Positions 36,984-46,595 are shown, numbered from the stretch's first letter. The stretch is 60,794 nt of DNA from Phycisphaeraceae bacterium (GCA_020831765.1 JAFIFY010000091.1:1-60794), one strand, 5' to 3'. The notes: generated by a model from the letters alone, not told the origin. Translations and numbers: made by a program.

Positions 36984-38168
36984 TTGACTGAAGCGCTACA
37001 CCCCCACCTACCGCAATTGTTTCTGGGCTTGATCGCCACACTCATCGCAACGCCTGTCTTTCGCGCGTTGGCGATCCGCAATCGCATCGTCGATCGGCCC
37101 GATGACAAGCGCAAATGGCAAAAGACGCCGATCGCCTATCTGGGAGGCATGGCCGTGTTCGTCGGTTGGCTCGTGGCCATGCTGGCGTTTCTGATCCGCA
37201 GCCAGGACCCGGCCTCGCCGACCGCGGGCGCCGAGCTGCCCATCTACATCATCCTGGGTGCCTTCGTGATCGTGCTGGTCGGCCTGCTGGATGATGTGGT
37301 CGATCTGTCGCCGAGCCTGAAGGTCGCCGGGCAGTTCGTCGCCGCCGCGTGCCTGGCCAATCAGACATTTGTGCTTCCCTATTCCGAACCGATGATCCTT
37401 GGCCAGGCACTGGTGATCGGCCTATTCAACCTTGTCGGCGTCACGCTTCCGCCGATGATCAGCTACACCGCCGGGACACTGCTCCTGGGCCTTTTCGTGC
37501 TCGGCGGCTGCAATGCGGTCAACCTGATCGACGGGCTCGATGGCCTTTGCACGGGCATCACCGCCATCACGGCCTCGGCCTTTCTTTTCTTCGCGCTGAC
37601 GGTGATGCAACTGGCCAACTTCTGGGCCGAACTGCCCACCGGCCCGCAACTTCTCATGCAGGCCGATTTCCAGATCGCCATGTGCATCGCGATCATCGCG
37701 GCCATGCTCGGCTTCCTGCCCTACAACTTCAACCCCGCGGTCATCTTCCTGGGTGATGCCGGATCAATGCTCATCGGCTATCTCTGCGTGGCCCTGATCC
37801 TCATGTTCGCGACCACCGGAGGCATCGGACCATTGCTCGTGGTCGCGGCCATGATCGCATTCGCCATCCCCGTTCTCGACACCGGACTCACCATCGCCAG
37901 GCGATATTTCCAGGGCCAGCCCTTGTTCAAGCCGGGGCCGCAGCACACCTATGTGCAACTGGTTCGCTGGCTGGAGAGCCGCGGACATTCCTTCGAGTCC
38001 CGCGTGCGAACCGGCGTTCTCCTGCTGTACGCCATCGCGATCGCGCTGGCTGTTGTCAGTTGCCTGGTGGTGGTCAATCGGTGGTTCCTGGCGTTGGCCG
38101 CCCTGCTGATTCTGGCCTTGATCCTTGTCACCTGCCTGCATCGCTCGGCGAAGACGGCCAGAGCCTGA
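36984..38168 (+). CDS. WecA/TagO-type undecaprenyl-phosphate sugar-1-phosphate transferase
   Basis: The 394-residue protein has about eleven membrane helices and the polyprenyl-phosphate N-acetylhexosamine-1-phosphate transferase motifs VGLLDDVVDL, NAVNLIDGLDGL (nucleophile Asp) and FLGDAGSMLIGY, plus PGPQHTYVQLVRW in the last cytoplasmic loop. These enzymes start surface glycans by moving a sugar-1-phosphate from UDP to undecaprenyl phosphate. It is the WecA/TagO branch rather than MraY, judged by DRPDDKRKWQKTPIAYLGG and the last loop. TTG is the start, with GAAGGTG six bases upstream. A GT4 gene follows on the same strand after 64 bases. Confidence 0.88.
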   Translation: MTEALHPHLPQLFLGLIATLIATPVFRALAIRNRIVDRPDDKRKWQKTPIAYLGGMAVFVGWLVAMLAFLIRSQDPASPTAGAELPIYIILGAFVIVLVGLLDDVVDLSPSLKVAGQFVAAACLANQTFVLPYSEPMILGQALVIGLFNLVGVTLPPMISYTAGTLLLGLFVLGGCNAVNLIDGLDGLCTGITAITASAFLFFALTVMQLANFWAELPTGPQLLMQADFQIAMCIAIIAAMLGFLPYNFNPAVIFLGDAGSMLIGYLCVALILMFATTGGIGPLLVVAAMIAFAIPVLDTGLTIARRYFQGQPLFKPGPQHTYVQLVRWLESRGHSFESRVRTGVLLLYAIAIALAVVSCLVVVNRWFLALAALLILALILVTCLHRSAKTARA

Positions 38169-38232
38169 TGCGCCCCGGCGGTCAATCCGCCGAATCAGGA
38201 AGCCACGCCCCCAACCGGCGGTCACGGTCACC

Positions 38233-39354
38233 ATGAAACGAATCGCCCACCTAACTTCGGCCCACGCGCATCCGGATAATCGCATCTTCCGCAAGGAATG
38301 CCGATCAATCGCGGCGATGGGATACGAGGTCACCCTCGTGGTTCCACTGGATGCCGATCAGCGGGTGGATGGGGTCAAGGTGGCCGCCGTGCGGAGGTTT
38401 TCCAGCCGCCCGCTGCGCATGTTGCTGACACCATGGCTGGTCCTGTTCAAGGCATGGTGCCTGCGAAGCGACCTTTATCATTTCCACGATCCGGAACTGA
38501 TCCCCATCGGCTTGATGCTGGCGCTCACCGGCAAGCCCGTGGTGTATGACATCCACGAGGACTACGTCACCTCGATCGCCCAAAAGCCTTACCTGCCGCG
38601 TGCGGCGCGGCGGCTGATCGCCGGGGCTTTTGGAGCGTTGGAGCGATGTTGTCGGCAATGCTTTCATACGGTGATCGCCGAGCGGTATTACCGTCGTCGA
38701 TTTCCCGAAGCCGTCGAGGTACTGAACTATCCGCCTCGCCCCGAGTCAGCGGAGATGCTCGCCGCGCCCCAGCGTTCGGAGTCCGGTCGATACCGGCTGC
38801 TCTACACCGGCACGATCTCCGAGGATCGCGGAGCGATCCTGATGGCCGCGCTGCCCGCCGCGATCGAAGAGATCGAAATTCACCTGATCGGCCGCTGCGA
38901 CCGGGGCTTGATCCAGCGGATGAAAGCGACCGCCGGGCCCCATGCGGATCGGTTGATCTTCCGCAACGATGGCGCTTTTGTCGAATTCGCCGCGATCGAA
39001 CGTGTCTACCGCGAGGGCCACTGGCTGGCGGGGCTGGCGCTGTTTCCGCGCACGCCGCATTACATCGACAAGGAACTGACCAAGTTCTTCGAATACATGC
39101 GTTACGGCCTGCCGGTGCTCTGCTCGGATTTCCCGACCTGGCGCCGCTTGATTGTCGCCGATGCCGCCTGTGGGCGGACCGTTGATGCCGAAGATGTGGC
39201 GTCAATCGTTCGGGGCATACGCGCCCTGATCGACGATCCCGCCGGATGGGAGCGGATGGCGCGGAACGGTCACCGGGCGGCACGGGAGCGATTCGCCTGG
39301 GAATCGCAGGCCGAGGCGTTGGCGGCCGTTTATCAACGGGCGCTGGGCTCGTAA
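38233..39354 (+). CDS. GT4-type glycosyltransferase
   Basis: The 373-residue protein has the GT-B fold: an N-terminal Rossmann domain (RIAHLTSAHAHPDNRIFRKE, PVVYDIHEDYVTSI) and a C-terminal nucleotide-sugar domain (LLYTGTISEDRGAILM, then LFPRTPHYIDKELTKFFEYM and a conserved acidic residue in KFFEYMRYGLPVLCSD). It probably extends the lipid-linked glycan begun by the WecA-type enzyme upstream. The ATG at 38233 gives the usual short strand start; its Shine-Dalgarno is weak. The last 22 bases overlap the convergent methyltransferase gene. Confidence 0.85.
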   Translation: MKRIAHLTSAHAHPDNRIFRKECRSIAAMGYEVTLVVPLDADQRVDGVKVAAVRRFSSRPLRMLLTPWLVLFKAWCLRSDLYHFHDPELIPIGLMLALTGKPVVYDIHEDYVTSIAQKPYLPRAARRLIAGAFGALERCCRQCFHTVIAERYYRRRFPEAVEVLNYPPRPESAEMLAAPQRSESGRYRLLYTGTISEDRGAILMAALPAAIEEIEIHLIGRCDRGLIQRMKATAGPHADRLIFRNDGAFVEFAAIERVYREGHWLAGLALFPRTPHYIDKELTKFFEYMRYGLPVLCSDFPTWRRLIVADAACGRTVDAEDVASIVRGIRALIDDPAGWERMARNGHRAARERFAWESQAEALAAVYQRALGS

Positions 39355-39929
39355 CCATCCGCGTCTGAAGCCTCCTCGCTGCGTGAGACCGGCTTGCGCG
39401 CCACGACGGTGTAGTGAATCGGCATGAGGAAGCGGTCTTCACATTCCAGCGCGGCAAGCTCGATGATCTGGAAATCCTGGAAAAGTCGGCGAAGGCCGTG
39501 TTCGGTGAATCGCCAGCAATCGGGCAGCGGCCCGTGCATGCGGAAGTTGAACGGCGTCGAGACGAACACCAGGCCGCCAGGCTTGAGCATCGCGTGGATA
39601 TTGTCCACCGCATCGAAGGGTTGAAGCGTGTGTTCGAGCACTTCGGTGCAGACGACCATGTCATAGCCGCCGGGGACGCGGGCGATCTGTTGCCGATCGC
39701 AGAGATCGGCGATGAACGTTGCGCCGCTGTCCGGATCGATATCCAGGGTGTCCACATGCACATGCGGGCCGAAAAAAGGCCTGGCCCCCTTGTGGACCTG
39801 GGGCGCGATATCCAGCAGCCGCGCCGGTTCGATCCCATATCGCGCCGCCACATCGGCCATGAACCGCTCCACGTTCTCGCGGAGCAGTCGAAGATGCTCG
39901 ATGTCCATGGGGGAGGGAGTTCGTTCCAT
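39333..39929 (-). CDS. Class I SAM-dependent methyltransferase
   Basis: About 198 residues with motif I LLDIAPQVH, an acidic residue after strand 2 (VDTLDIDPDSG), FIADLCD and the motif DMVVCTEVLEHTLQPFDAVD typical of Methyltransf_11/23 proteins linked to polysaccharide or lipid biosynthesis. Motif I lacks the GxG of classical members, which is common in this subgroup. The start is uncertain: ATG 39950, 39929 or 39908, none with a good Shine-Dalgarno. Its 3' end overlaps the GT4 gene on the other strand. Confidence 0.78.
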   Translation of the reverse strand: MERTPSPMDIEHLRLLRENVERFMADVAARYGIEPARLLDIAPQVHKGARPFFGPHVHVDTLDIDPDSGATFIADLCDRQQIARVPGGYDMVVCTEVLEHTLQPFDAVDNIHAMLKPGGLVFVSTPFNFRMHGPLPDCWRFTEHGLRRLFQDFQIIELAALECEDRFLMPIHYTVVARKPVSRSEEASDADGYEPSAR

Positions 39930-40134
39930 CCAACGAGTCTGTCGAGCCATGCGACGTTTGTCAATGAGTCGATCCGGCCAACCTGTGAGGATTTGGTTGG
40001 CCCCAACCTGCCCGCCGGCCGATGAGAAAAGCGACTGGCTCTGGAACTCGCCGGATGATCTGGCGTTGTATGATGACAAGGCGATCGCGGGTGGTTCGAG
40101 AATGGGGTCCGCTATTTAGAATCGAGGGATGGGC

Positions 40135-41805
40135 ATGCGTAAGCCAGACCATAGCCCGGTAAATGACACGCGTCTGTCGTTCCGCGCCATCTTCCAAGCA
40201 CCCCTGCTCCTTGTCTTCGTTGTGCTCATGGTGACGGCGCTTACCCGGCCGAATCCCGCGTCCGGTGACCGGCCCCCGATCATTGTCCAGGCGTTGTCGG
40301 AACTGCCCCGGGGTTTTACCCGTGTCGCACGGGAGCCGGGGGTGGTGGAGTTTCTTGGGCCTGATGGCCGGCGCTGGCAGGTGCGGGGCGACATGCGGGC
40401 GAGGCCGGGGATTTCGCTTGAGGAGATCGAGCGGCACATCGAGCAGTCGTGGTCCGCGGCCATGCCGCGCCTGGAGCATGCGCGGCCGGCTTTGTTTGAA
40501 GAAGGCCCCGGAGGCGGAGGCGTTTCCGGGGGCGGGGGTCGGATCTGGTTCATCGTGCATGGGAATCGGCATTTGCTGGGGTACGATGGCAAAGAGTGGA
40601 TACGCCGCGAGGCCGTGACCGCCCGCGGGTTCGTCGGACGCCCGCCCGGTCATGGCCGCCTCTTCTGGGCCGAGGCGAACCTACATGTCGGAGACGACCG
40701 CTATTTCCTGGAAGGCGATGGTGTCCACGTTTTTGATGGCCGCGACTGGGATTTCCAGAGCTTCGAACCCGTCGCCACGCAAGGCACTTTCGGTCGCCCC
40801 GTGTTGCTGCCCGTGGTGCAAGTCGATGGCGTCCGCAAAAATCCAAGGACTCAGGTCTTTGTGGTCCTGCCGACCGGGAGCCACCAGTTCGGTCAAGTGC
40901 TGGTGCATCAACCCGGAAGGTGGCTGATACATCAGCAGGGACGATGGCGACTTGCGGAGATGGGTGGGCGGGAAGGCCCGAGCCAGACCAACATCACCCA
41001 TGCCGCATCGACACCCGAAGGATTGCTCGTCCTGCATGGCCTCGGAGGGGCCGGCCTCCTCACTGCCCCGCAGGTCGATGAGATCACAGCCCAGGCCCTC
41101 GCGGAGGTACCGGGCCTGATCCAGCAGTTGGGTGATCCCCGATGGCGGGAACGGGAAGCGGCCCATGAAAGGCTTTTCGAGCTTCGCGATCTGATCGAAC
41201 AGCCCTTGCGGCAAGCCCGGGAACAGGCGAACGATCCCGATCTCAGAGCCCGTCTTGATGAAATCCTTGGCGATGCAACATTCACGGTTCCATTGCAGTT
41301 CTCACCAATCGACGTGGCGAACACCGCGGGCGACAAGCATTTCCCGGGGCTACTGTCGTCGCCTGATCAGTTGGCGACCGTGAGCATTGTTCAGGGCAAT
41401 GATGGGATGGTGATGATCTTGAGCGGGCCGAGGGGTAAGGGGCGGGACGCGGAGTGGATGGCCAGAATTCGCCAACCCAATGGAACCTGGCGCGATCTGC
41501 CGATCGATGAATCGATCGCTCGCTCGCAGATGGTCAACCCGATGCCGGCGCTGCATGCCGGCCATCAGCGCTACTGGCTCGGCGGCAACCGCGCAACGCC
41601 AAGGGCCACCCTGATCGATATCAGCGGTGACCGCGTCCGCGTGCTCGCCCGATCCCCGGAACCGTATGCCACGGTGCTCTACGCCCGCTCGAACGGCGAA
41701 GCACTTCTGGCCCCGTTCGATCCCCTGAACTTACACACCGATCAACCGCTGCTGCGCTATGAGTCGGACATCCTGATGGAACTGGGCATCCACCTTCCGC
41801 CGTAG
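40135..41805 (+). CDS. Hypothetical exported protein
   Basis: The 556-residue protein has an N-terminal hydrophobic segment (about residues 18-36) that acts as signal peptide or anchor. The middle is beta-rich with repeated short blades (GYDGKEWIRRE, FDGRDWDFQSF), suggesting a propeller-like fold. Near residue 330 a helical segment LGDPRWREREAAHERLFELR resembles the single HEAT-like unit common in planctomycete exported proteins. GAGGG lies six bases before the ATG at 40135, preferred to that at 40129. Function unknown. Confidence 0.75.
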   Translation: MRKPDHSPVNDTRLSFRAIFQAPLLLVFVVLMVTALTRPNPASGDRPPIIVQALSELPRGFTRVAREPGVVEFLGPDGRRWQVRGDMRARPGISLEEIERHIEQSWSAAMPRLEHARPALFEEGPGGGGVSGGGGRIWFIVHGNRHLLGYDGKEWIRREAVTARGFVGRPPGHGRLFWAEANLHVGDDRYFLEGDGVHVFDGRDWDFQSFEPVATQGTFGRPVLLPVVQVDGVRKNPRTQVFVVLPTGSHQFGQVLVHQPGRWLIHQQGRWRLAEMGGREGPSQTNITHAASTPEGLLVLHGLGGAGLLTAPQVDEITAQALAEVPGLIQQLGDPRWREREAAHERLFELRDLIEQPLRQAREQANDPDLRARLDEILGDATFTVPLQFSPIDVANTAGDKHFPGLLSSPDQLATVSIVQGNDGMVMILSGPRGKGRDAEWMARIRQPNGTWRDLPIDESIARSQMVNPMPALHAGHQRYWLGGNRATPRATLIDISGDRVRVLARSPEPYATVLYARSNGEALLAPFDPLNLHTDQPLLRYESDILMELGIHLPP

Positions 41806-41829
41806 CCCCCGCCCATCCGACGATCCCGC

Positions 41830-43071
41830 TCAGTGCATGCCCGCGTTAAGAAAATAATCCATCAGCTCGTGGCCGAACTCCACGTGCATGTCCGATTCGG
41901 TGGCGTTGGCTTCGCTGAACGCCCGGGGCACGACGCCACGCAGCTTGTGGCCACAGACCAGAAACGGCACCGGCGTCGGATCATGCTTCCGCGTGGAACA
42001 GAGCGTGTAATGATCAGGCAGAAAGAGCATGCGCCAGCGATCACCGTAACGATCCTTGAGCGCGGCGTGTACTGGCCCGACAATGTGCTTGTCGATCGCT
42101 TCGAGGCTTTCCCGCTTGGTCATCGGATCGCCGGCGTGAGATGCCTCATCGGGCGCTTCGATGTGGATGCAGACGATGTCGTAATGCTCCAGGGCATCGA
42201 TTCCGTGCGTTCCGGCGGCGGCGTAGTCGGTGTCGTGGTAGCTGGTCTGTCCGGGCACATCGAGCCTGTCCCACCCCATGAACCCGGACAATCCAGCCAG
42301 CAGGTCCACGGCGGTGATCATCGCGCCCTTGAGACCGAAGCGCACTTCGAACGGCTCCATGGTGGGCTTGCGCCCCTGTCCCCACGGCCAGAGATGGGTC
42401 GCCGGAAGCTCGTTGAGATCGATGCGGGTCAGGTTGATGTCGTGTTCGGCAAAGAGCGCTTCGCTCTTTTCGATCAGGTTGTGAAGCAGCCGGCAGTCGG
42501 CGTTGGCCGAGGCATGGAGCGGCGCGGGCAGATGTTTGGCCAGCGGTTGATCGGGCACATCATGGGGCGGCACGGTCCGCACCTTCGACCAGTCGTGAGC
42601 ACCGGTGGTGTCGATCATGATGTTGCGATAGCTGACCCCGGGGTGGAAGGCGAAACCCGGCAGGTCGCAGGCGCCGGCGATATCCTCCAGCAGGATGCGG
42701 CCTTCGCGCGAGGTGATGTGCCCGGCCGAGTGATCGAGGAACAGCCCCTCGCGCACGGCAATGAAGTTGACCCGAAACACCCAATGATCGGGCTCGATAT
42801 CAAGGCCCAGCGCCGCGGCCTCCAGGGGAGCGCGGCCGGTGTGATACTTCGCCGGGTTGTACCCCAGAAGGCTCATGCAGCAGATGTCCGAACCGCACGG
42901 CATACCCGGTGGCGTGGTGGCGACCGTACCCAGCCGCCCGGTCGGGGCCAGTTCCCGAAGATTGGGCATGGCGGCCGACTCCAGCGGCGTCTTGCCTTCC
43001 AGCTCTTCAAGCGGAAGGTCCGCCGCGCCGTCGGCGATGATCACCACGTACTTGAGCTTGGCGGACTGCAT
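41830..43071 (-). CDS. apgM: Cofactor-independent phosphoglycerate mutase, archaeal ApgM type
   Basis: The enzyme interconverts 3- and 2-phosphoglycerate in glycolysis and gluconeogenesis without 2,3-bisphosphoglycerate. It is in the alkaline phosphatase superfamily: D14 (IIADGAAD) and S61 (PCGSD, the nucleophile) with HIEAPDEASHAGD, FLPDHYT and EFGHEL provide the two-metal site. GYNPAKYHTGRAPLEA and the 413-residue length are ApgM type, distinct from GpmI (about 510) and GpmA. ATG at 43071 starts MQSAKLKYVV as expected. It is the last gene of the minus-strand run that begins with the AsmA-like gene, 88 bases after mlaD. Confidence 0.92.
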   Translation of the reverse strand: MQSAKLKYVVIIADGAADLPLEELEGKTPLESAAMPNLRELAPTGRLGTVATTPPGMPCGSDICCMSLLGYNPAKYHTGRAPLEAAALGLDIEPDHWVFRVNFIAVREGLFLDHSAGHITSREGRILLEDIAGACDLPGFAFHPGVSYRNIMIDTTGAHDWSKVRTVPPHDVPDQPLAKHLPAPLHASANADCRLLHNLIEKSEALFAEHDINLTRIDLNELPATHLWPWGQGRKPTMEPFEVRFGLKGAMITAVDLLAGLSGFMGWDRLDVPGQTSYHDTDYAAAGTHGIDALEHYDIVCIHIEAPDEASHAGDPMTKRESLEAIDKHIVGPVHAALKDRYGDRWRMLFLPDHYTLCSTRKHDPTPVPFLVCGHKLRGVVPRAFSEANATESDMHVEFGHELMDYFLNAGMH

Positions 43072-43159
43072 GATCGGAATCTGGAACTCCTGGCCGGTAA
43101 AGTTGGCCGGTGGCGTGGCCGGTGAAGGTGGCCGGCGGTTTGCCGGGTCCGGACATGGG

Positions 43160-44230
43160 CTATCGCAGGCGAAGCCCCTCTTCCTTGAACTTTTCAATAA
43201 GCAGCTTCAATTCATCCAGCGCCTCGCCGGCCCGGCTCGCGGCATCTTCCAGATTCCTATAAAGACCTGGATCACGCACCAACAGGCCGATGGTGCCCTC
43301 GCCCTCGCGCGCCTCATCGATCAAACGCGAGGCCGAACGAACGGCGTCTGAAAGGTCATCCGCCACGGCGTAGTAGCGCGTCGTGAGCCGTTCGAACTGG
43401 GCATCGAGGTTTTCCAGGGTCTTCTCGGCCCGGCCGGTCAATTGGGCCACCCCATCGGCCGCGCCCTCGAACTTGCCCGACGCCGAATCCATGTTGGCGA
43501 CGATCCGATCGACCTTGGCACGGAACTCCGGATCATTGACAAAAGCATTGATGCCCTCGATCACCTTGGCGGCTTCACGAAGCCCGGTATCCAGCCGCTG
43601 GGCGGCACTGGCCAGGTTGCCCGCGACCTGGCCCTCATCGACCTCTTCGGGATTGCGGACATCGGTCAGAAGGCGGAGGTTGCGCCCGACGTGAATCCAT
43701 TCTTCGCTCAGCTCATCAAACCGCGCAACGACGTGCGAAATCTGCTCTCCCACAGGCGCCAACGCCATCGACAATTCGGCGATCAGCGACTCTTCGATCC
43801 CCTTGGCGCCGCGCCCGGTCAGCCTGCCGCTGCCGTCCTTGGCCAGATATTCGGTCACCGGCGGCTCGATATCGGCGATGGAAAGGTCAAGCACGGGACT
43901 GCCGCCCAGGGGGGATGTGGCCTTGACCGACACTTGAACCCCGGCGGGAATCCGGTATTCATGCCGGATGCGGGCGCGGACGTGTACGCCTTGGGTCGGA
44001 TCACCCGGATCGACCATCCGCACCTCGTTGACCCGCCCGACATCGACATCGGCCATTCTCACCCGACTTCCCGGCGCAAGGCCCCCCGAGGCGTTGAGCT
44101 GAACCTGAATGTCATACCCCGGCTCGAATGCCGCCGGCACATAACCGAACAGCAACAGCAGGGCCGCAAGGCCGATCAGGGAGAGCAGGCCGGTCAGGCC
44201 CACGGCGATGTTCATTTTCCTGGTGACCAT
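43160..44230 (-). CDS. MCE domain lipid-transport protein, MlaD type
   Basis: The 356-residue protein has one N-terminal membrane helix (about residues 9-29), a single MCE domain (GYDIQVQLNASGGLAPGSRV to LDLSIADIEPP, about 38-115) and a long C-terminal helical region (150-356) that would form a coiled-coil needle or tether. MCE proteins form rings that move phospholipids between membranes together with an MlaF ATPase and an MlaE permease. It follows the ATPase gene after five bases. The helical region is longer than in E. coli MlaD and resembles those of PqiB/LetB-like or plant TGD2 proteins. No MlaE gene is in the window. Confidence 0.88.
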   Translation of the reverse strand: MVTRKMNIAVGLTGLLSLIGLAALLLLFGYVPAAFEPGYDIQVQLNASGGLAPGSRVRMADVDVGRVNEVRMVDPGDPTQGVHVRARIRHEYRIPAGVQVSVKATSPLGGSPVLDLSIADIEPPVTEYLAKDGSGRLTGRGAKGIEESLIAELSMALAPVGEQISHVVARFDELSEEWIHVGRNLRLLTDVRNPEEVDEGQVAGNLASAAQRLDTGLREAAKVIEGINAFVNDPEFRAKVDRIVANMDSASGKFEGAADGVAQLTGRAEKTLENLDAQFERLTTRYYAVADDLSDAVRSASRLIDEAREGEGTIGLLVRDPGLYRNLEDAASRAGEALDELKLLIEKFKEEGLRLR

Positions 44231-44235
44231 GTGCC

Positions 44236-45492
44236 TTACTCAACGTTCGATGGCTGGTATCCCTGTTGCACGATCGCACTCAGATCGTCCGAGTCGGCCT
44301 GTCCATTGATGAACCGCTGGATACGCTCATCCTTGAGGTTGACAAAATGTTCCGCATCATCTTCGGCCAAGATGCGGCCATCGTAAAGCATGACCATGCG
44401 GTCGGCAATGCGCCGGGCGCTGGCCATGTCGTGGGTCACGACGATGCTGGTGATGCCCAGTCGCTTGGCAAGTGAATCGATCAGCTCGTTGATCAGCGCC
44501 GACCGGATCGGATCCAGCCCGGTGGTCGGTTCATCATAAAAGACGACCTCCGGTTCCAGAACAATGGCCCGCGCCAGGGCGACGCGCTTGCGCTGTCCTC
44601 CGGACAGGTCGGCGGGCATCTTGTCACCCTGACCGGCCAACCCCACCATCTCCAGAACCTCTTCGCAACGCTCCACCATGCGCCGGCGCGGCCAATCGGT
44701 GTGCTCGACCAGCGGAAAGGTGATGTTCTCACGCACCGTCATCGAATCGAACAACGCGCCAAGCTGAAACAGAAAACCCATCCGCTGACGAAACCCGGTG
44801 ATCGCCCGCTCCGGCAACTGATCGATCCGCTCGTTTCGAAACCACACCTCACCACGATCAGGCTCCAGCAGGCCGACCATCAACTTCAAGAGCACACTCT
44901 TGCCCGTCCCGCTCGGACCGAGAATGACCGTACACTTCTTCTCCGGAAACGCCAGGCTGACCGAATCCAGCACGATGTTGTCGCCAAACCGCTTGCACAG
45001 ATCACGCACCTCCATGATCGCCGGCACGGACTCCGCCGCCGTCCGGGTCATGGCAAGACGATTGGCTTCCTCGATCCGGGCCAGCTCGCCGGCAGCCAGA
45101 CGGGGCTCAGCGGCCAATTCCGTTTTCAGAGCATCGGCATCGGGAGCGTCGGCTGGAGACTCAGACGCCGCCTGACCACTCGATCCATCCCCGCCCCCGG
45201 AAGTCTCACCCCCGGAAGTATCACCCCCGGAAGCATCGCTTCCGAAAGTAACCCCATCCCCGGAAGTAACCCCGCCCTCGGAAGGCTCGGTCCAGTCCTG
45301 CCCGCCGGGTCGCCGGTCATCCGAATCATCCGTCTGCCCGCTCCGCTCGCCTTCGGCCGGGCGATTGAACAGCGTGCCCTTTTCTTCACTGGGCTTGGCC
45401 GGCGTTTGCCGCGAGTCGGTTTCGGGCTCGCCGCCGGACCGCTCCCACAGATCGCCCTTCTCCAGGCAAAGTGGAATATCCAGCGGATTCAT
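44236..45492 (-). CDS. MlaF-type ABC ATPase with a long disordered N-terminal extension
   Basis: The ATPase domain (about residues 158-418) has Walker A GPSGTGKSV (192-200), signature LSGGQRKRVALARA, Walker B VVFYDEPTTGLDP and VTHDMASARRIADR, all intact and of the MlaF/Ttg2A type that powers MCE lipid transport. It is preceded by about 158 residues of low complexity, rich in Gly, Ser, Asp and Glu, encoded partly by a tandem repeat (45193-45285). E. coli MlaF has about 269 residues and lacks this part. The ATG at 45492 overlaps the stop of the aminotransferase gene by four bases. A later start would remove the extension, but none has a better ribosome site. Confidence 0.87.
   Translation of the reverse strand: MNPLDIPLCLEKGDLWERSGGEPETDSRQTPAKPSEEKGTLFNRPAEGERSGQTDDSDDRRPGGQDWTEPSEGGVTSGDGVTFGSDASGGDTSGGETSGGGDGSSGQAASESPADAPDADALKTELAAEPRLAAGELARIEEANRLAMTRTAAESVPAIMEVRDLCKRFGDNIVLDSVSLAFPEKKCTVILGPSGTGKSVLLKLMVGLLEPDRGEVWFRNERIDQLPERAITGFRQRMGFLFQLGALFDSMTVRENITFPLVEHTDWPRRRMVERCEEVLEMVGLAGQGDKMPADLSGGQRKRVALARAIVLEPEVVFYDEPTTGLDPIRSALINELIDSLAKRLGITSIVVTHDMASARRIADRMVMLYDGRILAEDDAEHFVNLKDERIQRFINGQADSDDLSAIVQQGYQPSNVE
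45193..45285. repeat. Degenerate 15-18 bp tandem repeat within the MlaF gene
   Basis: About six copies of a unit like CCCCCGGAAGTATCA encode the Ser/Gly/Asp/Glu-rich linker. Copy number could vary by slippage without changing the frame when units are multiples of three. Confidence 0.75.
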
Positions 45493-46595
45493 GAAAAATA
45501 ATCCTTGATCGCCCGGCAGACCTCTTCCTGCTGCCCGGACGTAAGTTCGGGAAAAATCGGCAGGCTCATCACCTGTCCGCAAGCCGCTTCACTGGCCTCG
45601 AGCCGGCCGCTGAGCCCCTTCAGGTGGGCGAAGCAGGGCTGCAAGTGCAGTGGCTTGGGATAATAGACCCGCGCGGCGATCCCTTGCTCCTGAAGCCTGG
45701 ACAGCAGAGCATCGCGCCGGCCGTCGGGCACACGTACGGTGTATTGATTGTAGACGTGTACCGCATGATCCGGAGCATCGGGCAGGACCAGCGGCGACCC
45801 CGCCAGCGCCTGGTGATACCGGCACGCCGCCTGCCGCCGGAGTTGGGTGTAGTTGTCCAGCAGTTTGATCTTCAAGCCCAACGCCGCGCCCTGGATGGCA
45901 TCGAGTCTGAAATTGCCTCCCACCCACTGGTGTTCGTACGTCCCCGTCTGTCCGTGGTTGCGCAGGCTTCGGCAACGCGCGGCAAGCTCGGCATCCCCGG
46001 TCACCACCGCCCCGCCATCACCGATGCCGGCCAGATTCTTGGTGGGATAGAAGCTCAGGCACCCGATCCGGCCCACGCCCCCCGCCGGACGGCCGCGCCA
46101 CCGCGCCGCAATGGCCTGGGCCGCATCCTCGATGATCTGGATGTCGTGCTTCTGGGCCAGTTCGAGCAGGCGATCCATATCAGCCATCAGGCCGAACAGA
46201 TGCACCGGCATGATCGCGCGGGTTCGCGGGGTGATGGCCGCCTCGACCGCCGCCGGATCGAGATTGAAACTGCCCGGCTCGATATCGACGAAAACCGGTG
46301 TCGCGCCGACACGATGAACCGAACCGGCCGTGGCGAAGAACGTGAACGATGGAACGATCACCTCATCACCCGGCCCTATATCCAGCGCCATCAGCGCGAC
46401 CAGGAGCGCATCGGTACCGCTGGCCAGCGCGACGGCGTGATCACACTCGCAAAGGCGCGCCAGCTCGGTCTCAAACGACTCGACATAGGGCCCAAGCAGA
46501 AAGCCACCGGTCGCCAGTATCCGCGAAAACGCCTGCTCAAGCTCCTGCGCGATGGCCTGGTTCTGCGCGATCAGATCAAGTTGAGGGACAGCCAT
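45489..46595 (-). CDS. DegT/DnrJ/EryC1/StrS family PLP-dependent aminotransferase
   Basis: Enzymes of this family aminate nucleotide-linked keto-sugars used in surface glycans. The 368-residue protein has the expected landmarks: SGTDALLVAL, PSFTFFATAGSV, EDAAQAIAA and the PLP lysine in SFYPTKNLAGIGDGG, then NFRLDAIQGAAL. The ATG at 46595 has AGGA six bases upstream and overlaps the stop of the oxidoreductase gene by one base; its own stop overlaps mlaF. Its place inside a lipid-transport operon is unusual and may mean that an amino-sugar lipid is the cargo, which is speculative. Confidence 0.9.
   Translation of the reverse strand: MAVPQLDLIAQNQAIAQELEQAFSRILATGGFLLGPYVESFETELARLCECDHAVALASGTDALLVALMALDIGPGDEVIVPSFTFFATAGSVHRVGATPVFVDIEPGSFNLDPAAVEAAITPRTRAIMPVHLFGLMADMDRLLELAQKHDIQIIEDAAQAIAARWRGRPAGGVGRIGCLSFYPTKNLAGIGDGGAVVTGDAELAARCRSLRNHGQTGTYEHQWVGGNFRLDAIQGAALGLKIKLLDNYTQLRRQAACRYHQALAGSPLVLPDAPDHAVHVYNQYTVRVPDGRRDALLSRLQEQGIAARVYYPKPLHLQPCFAHLKGLSGRLEASEAACGQVMSLPIFPELTSGQQEEVCRAIKDYFS

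Noticed and set aside
38567-40006. A 479-codon minus-strand frame over the GT4 and methyltransferase genes
   Set aside because: Arg/Ser/Pro-rich shadow. GT4 landmarks on plus and methyltransferase landmarks in another minus frame are convincing.
41833-43125. A 430-codon plus-strand frame opposite apgM
   Set aside because: ApgM motifs on the minus strand are complete, while the plus frame has no recognisable domain.
45193-45285. CRISPR-like short repeats
   Set aside because: Units are adjacent and degenerate, with no unique spacers, and are coding within the MlaF gene. No cas gene is present.
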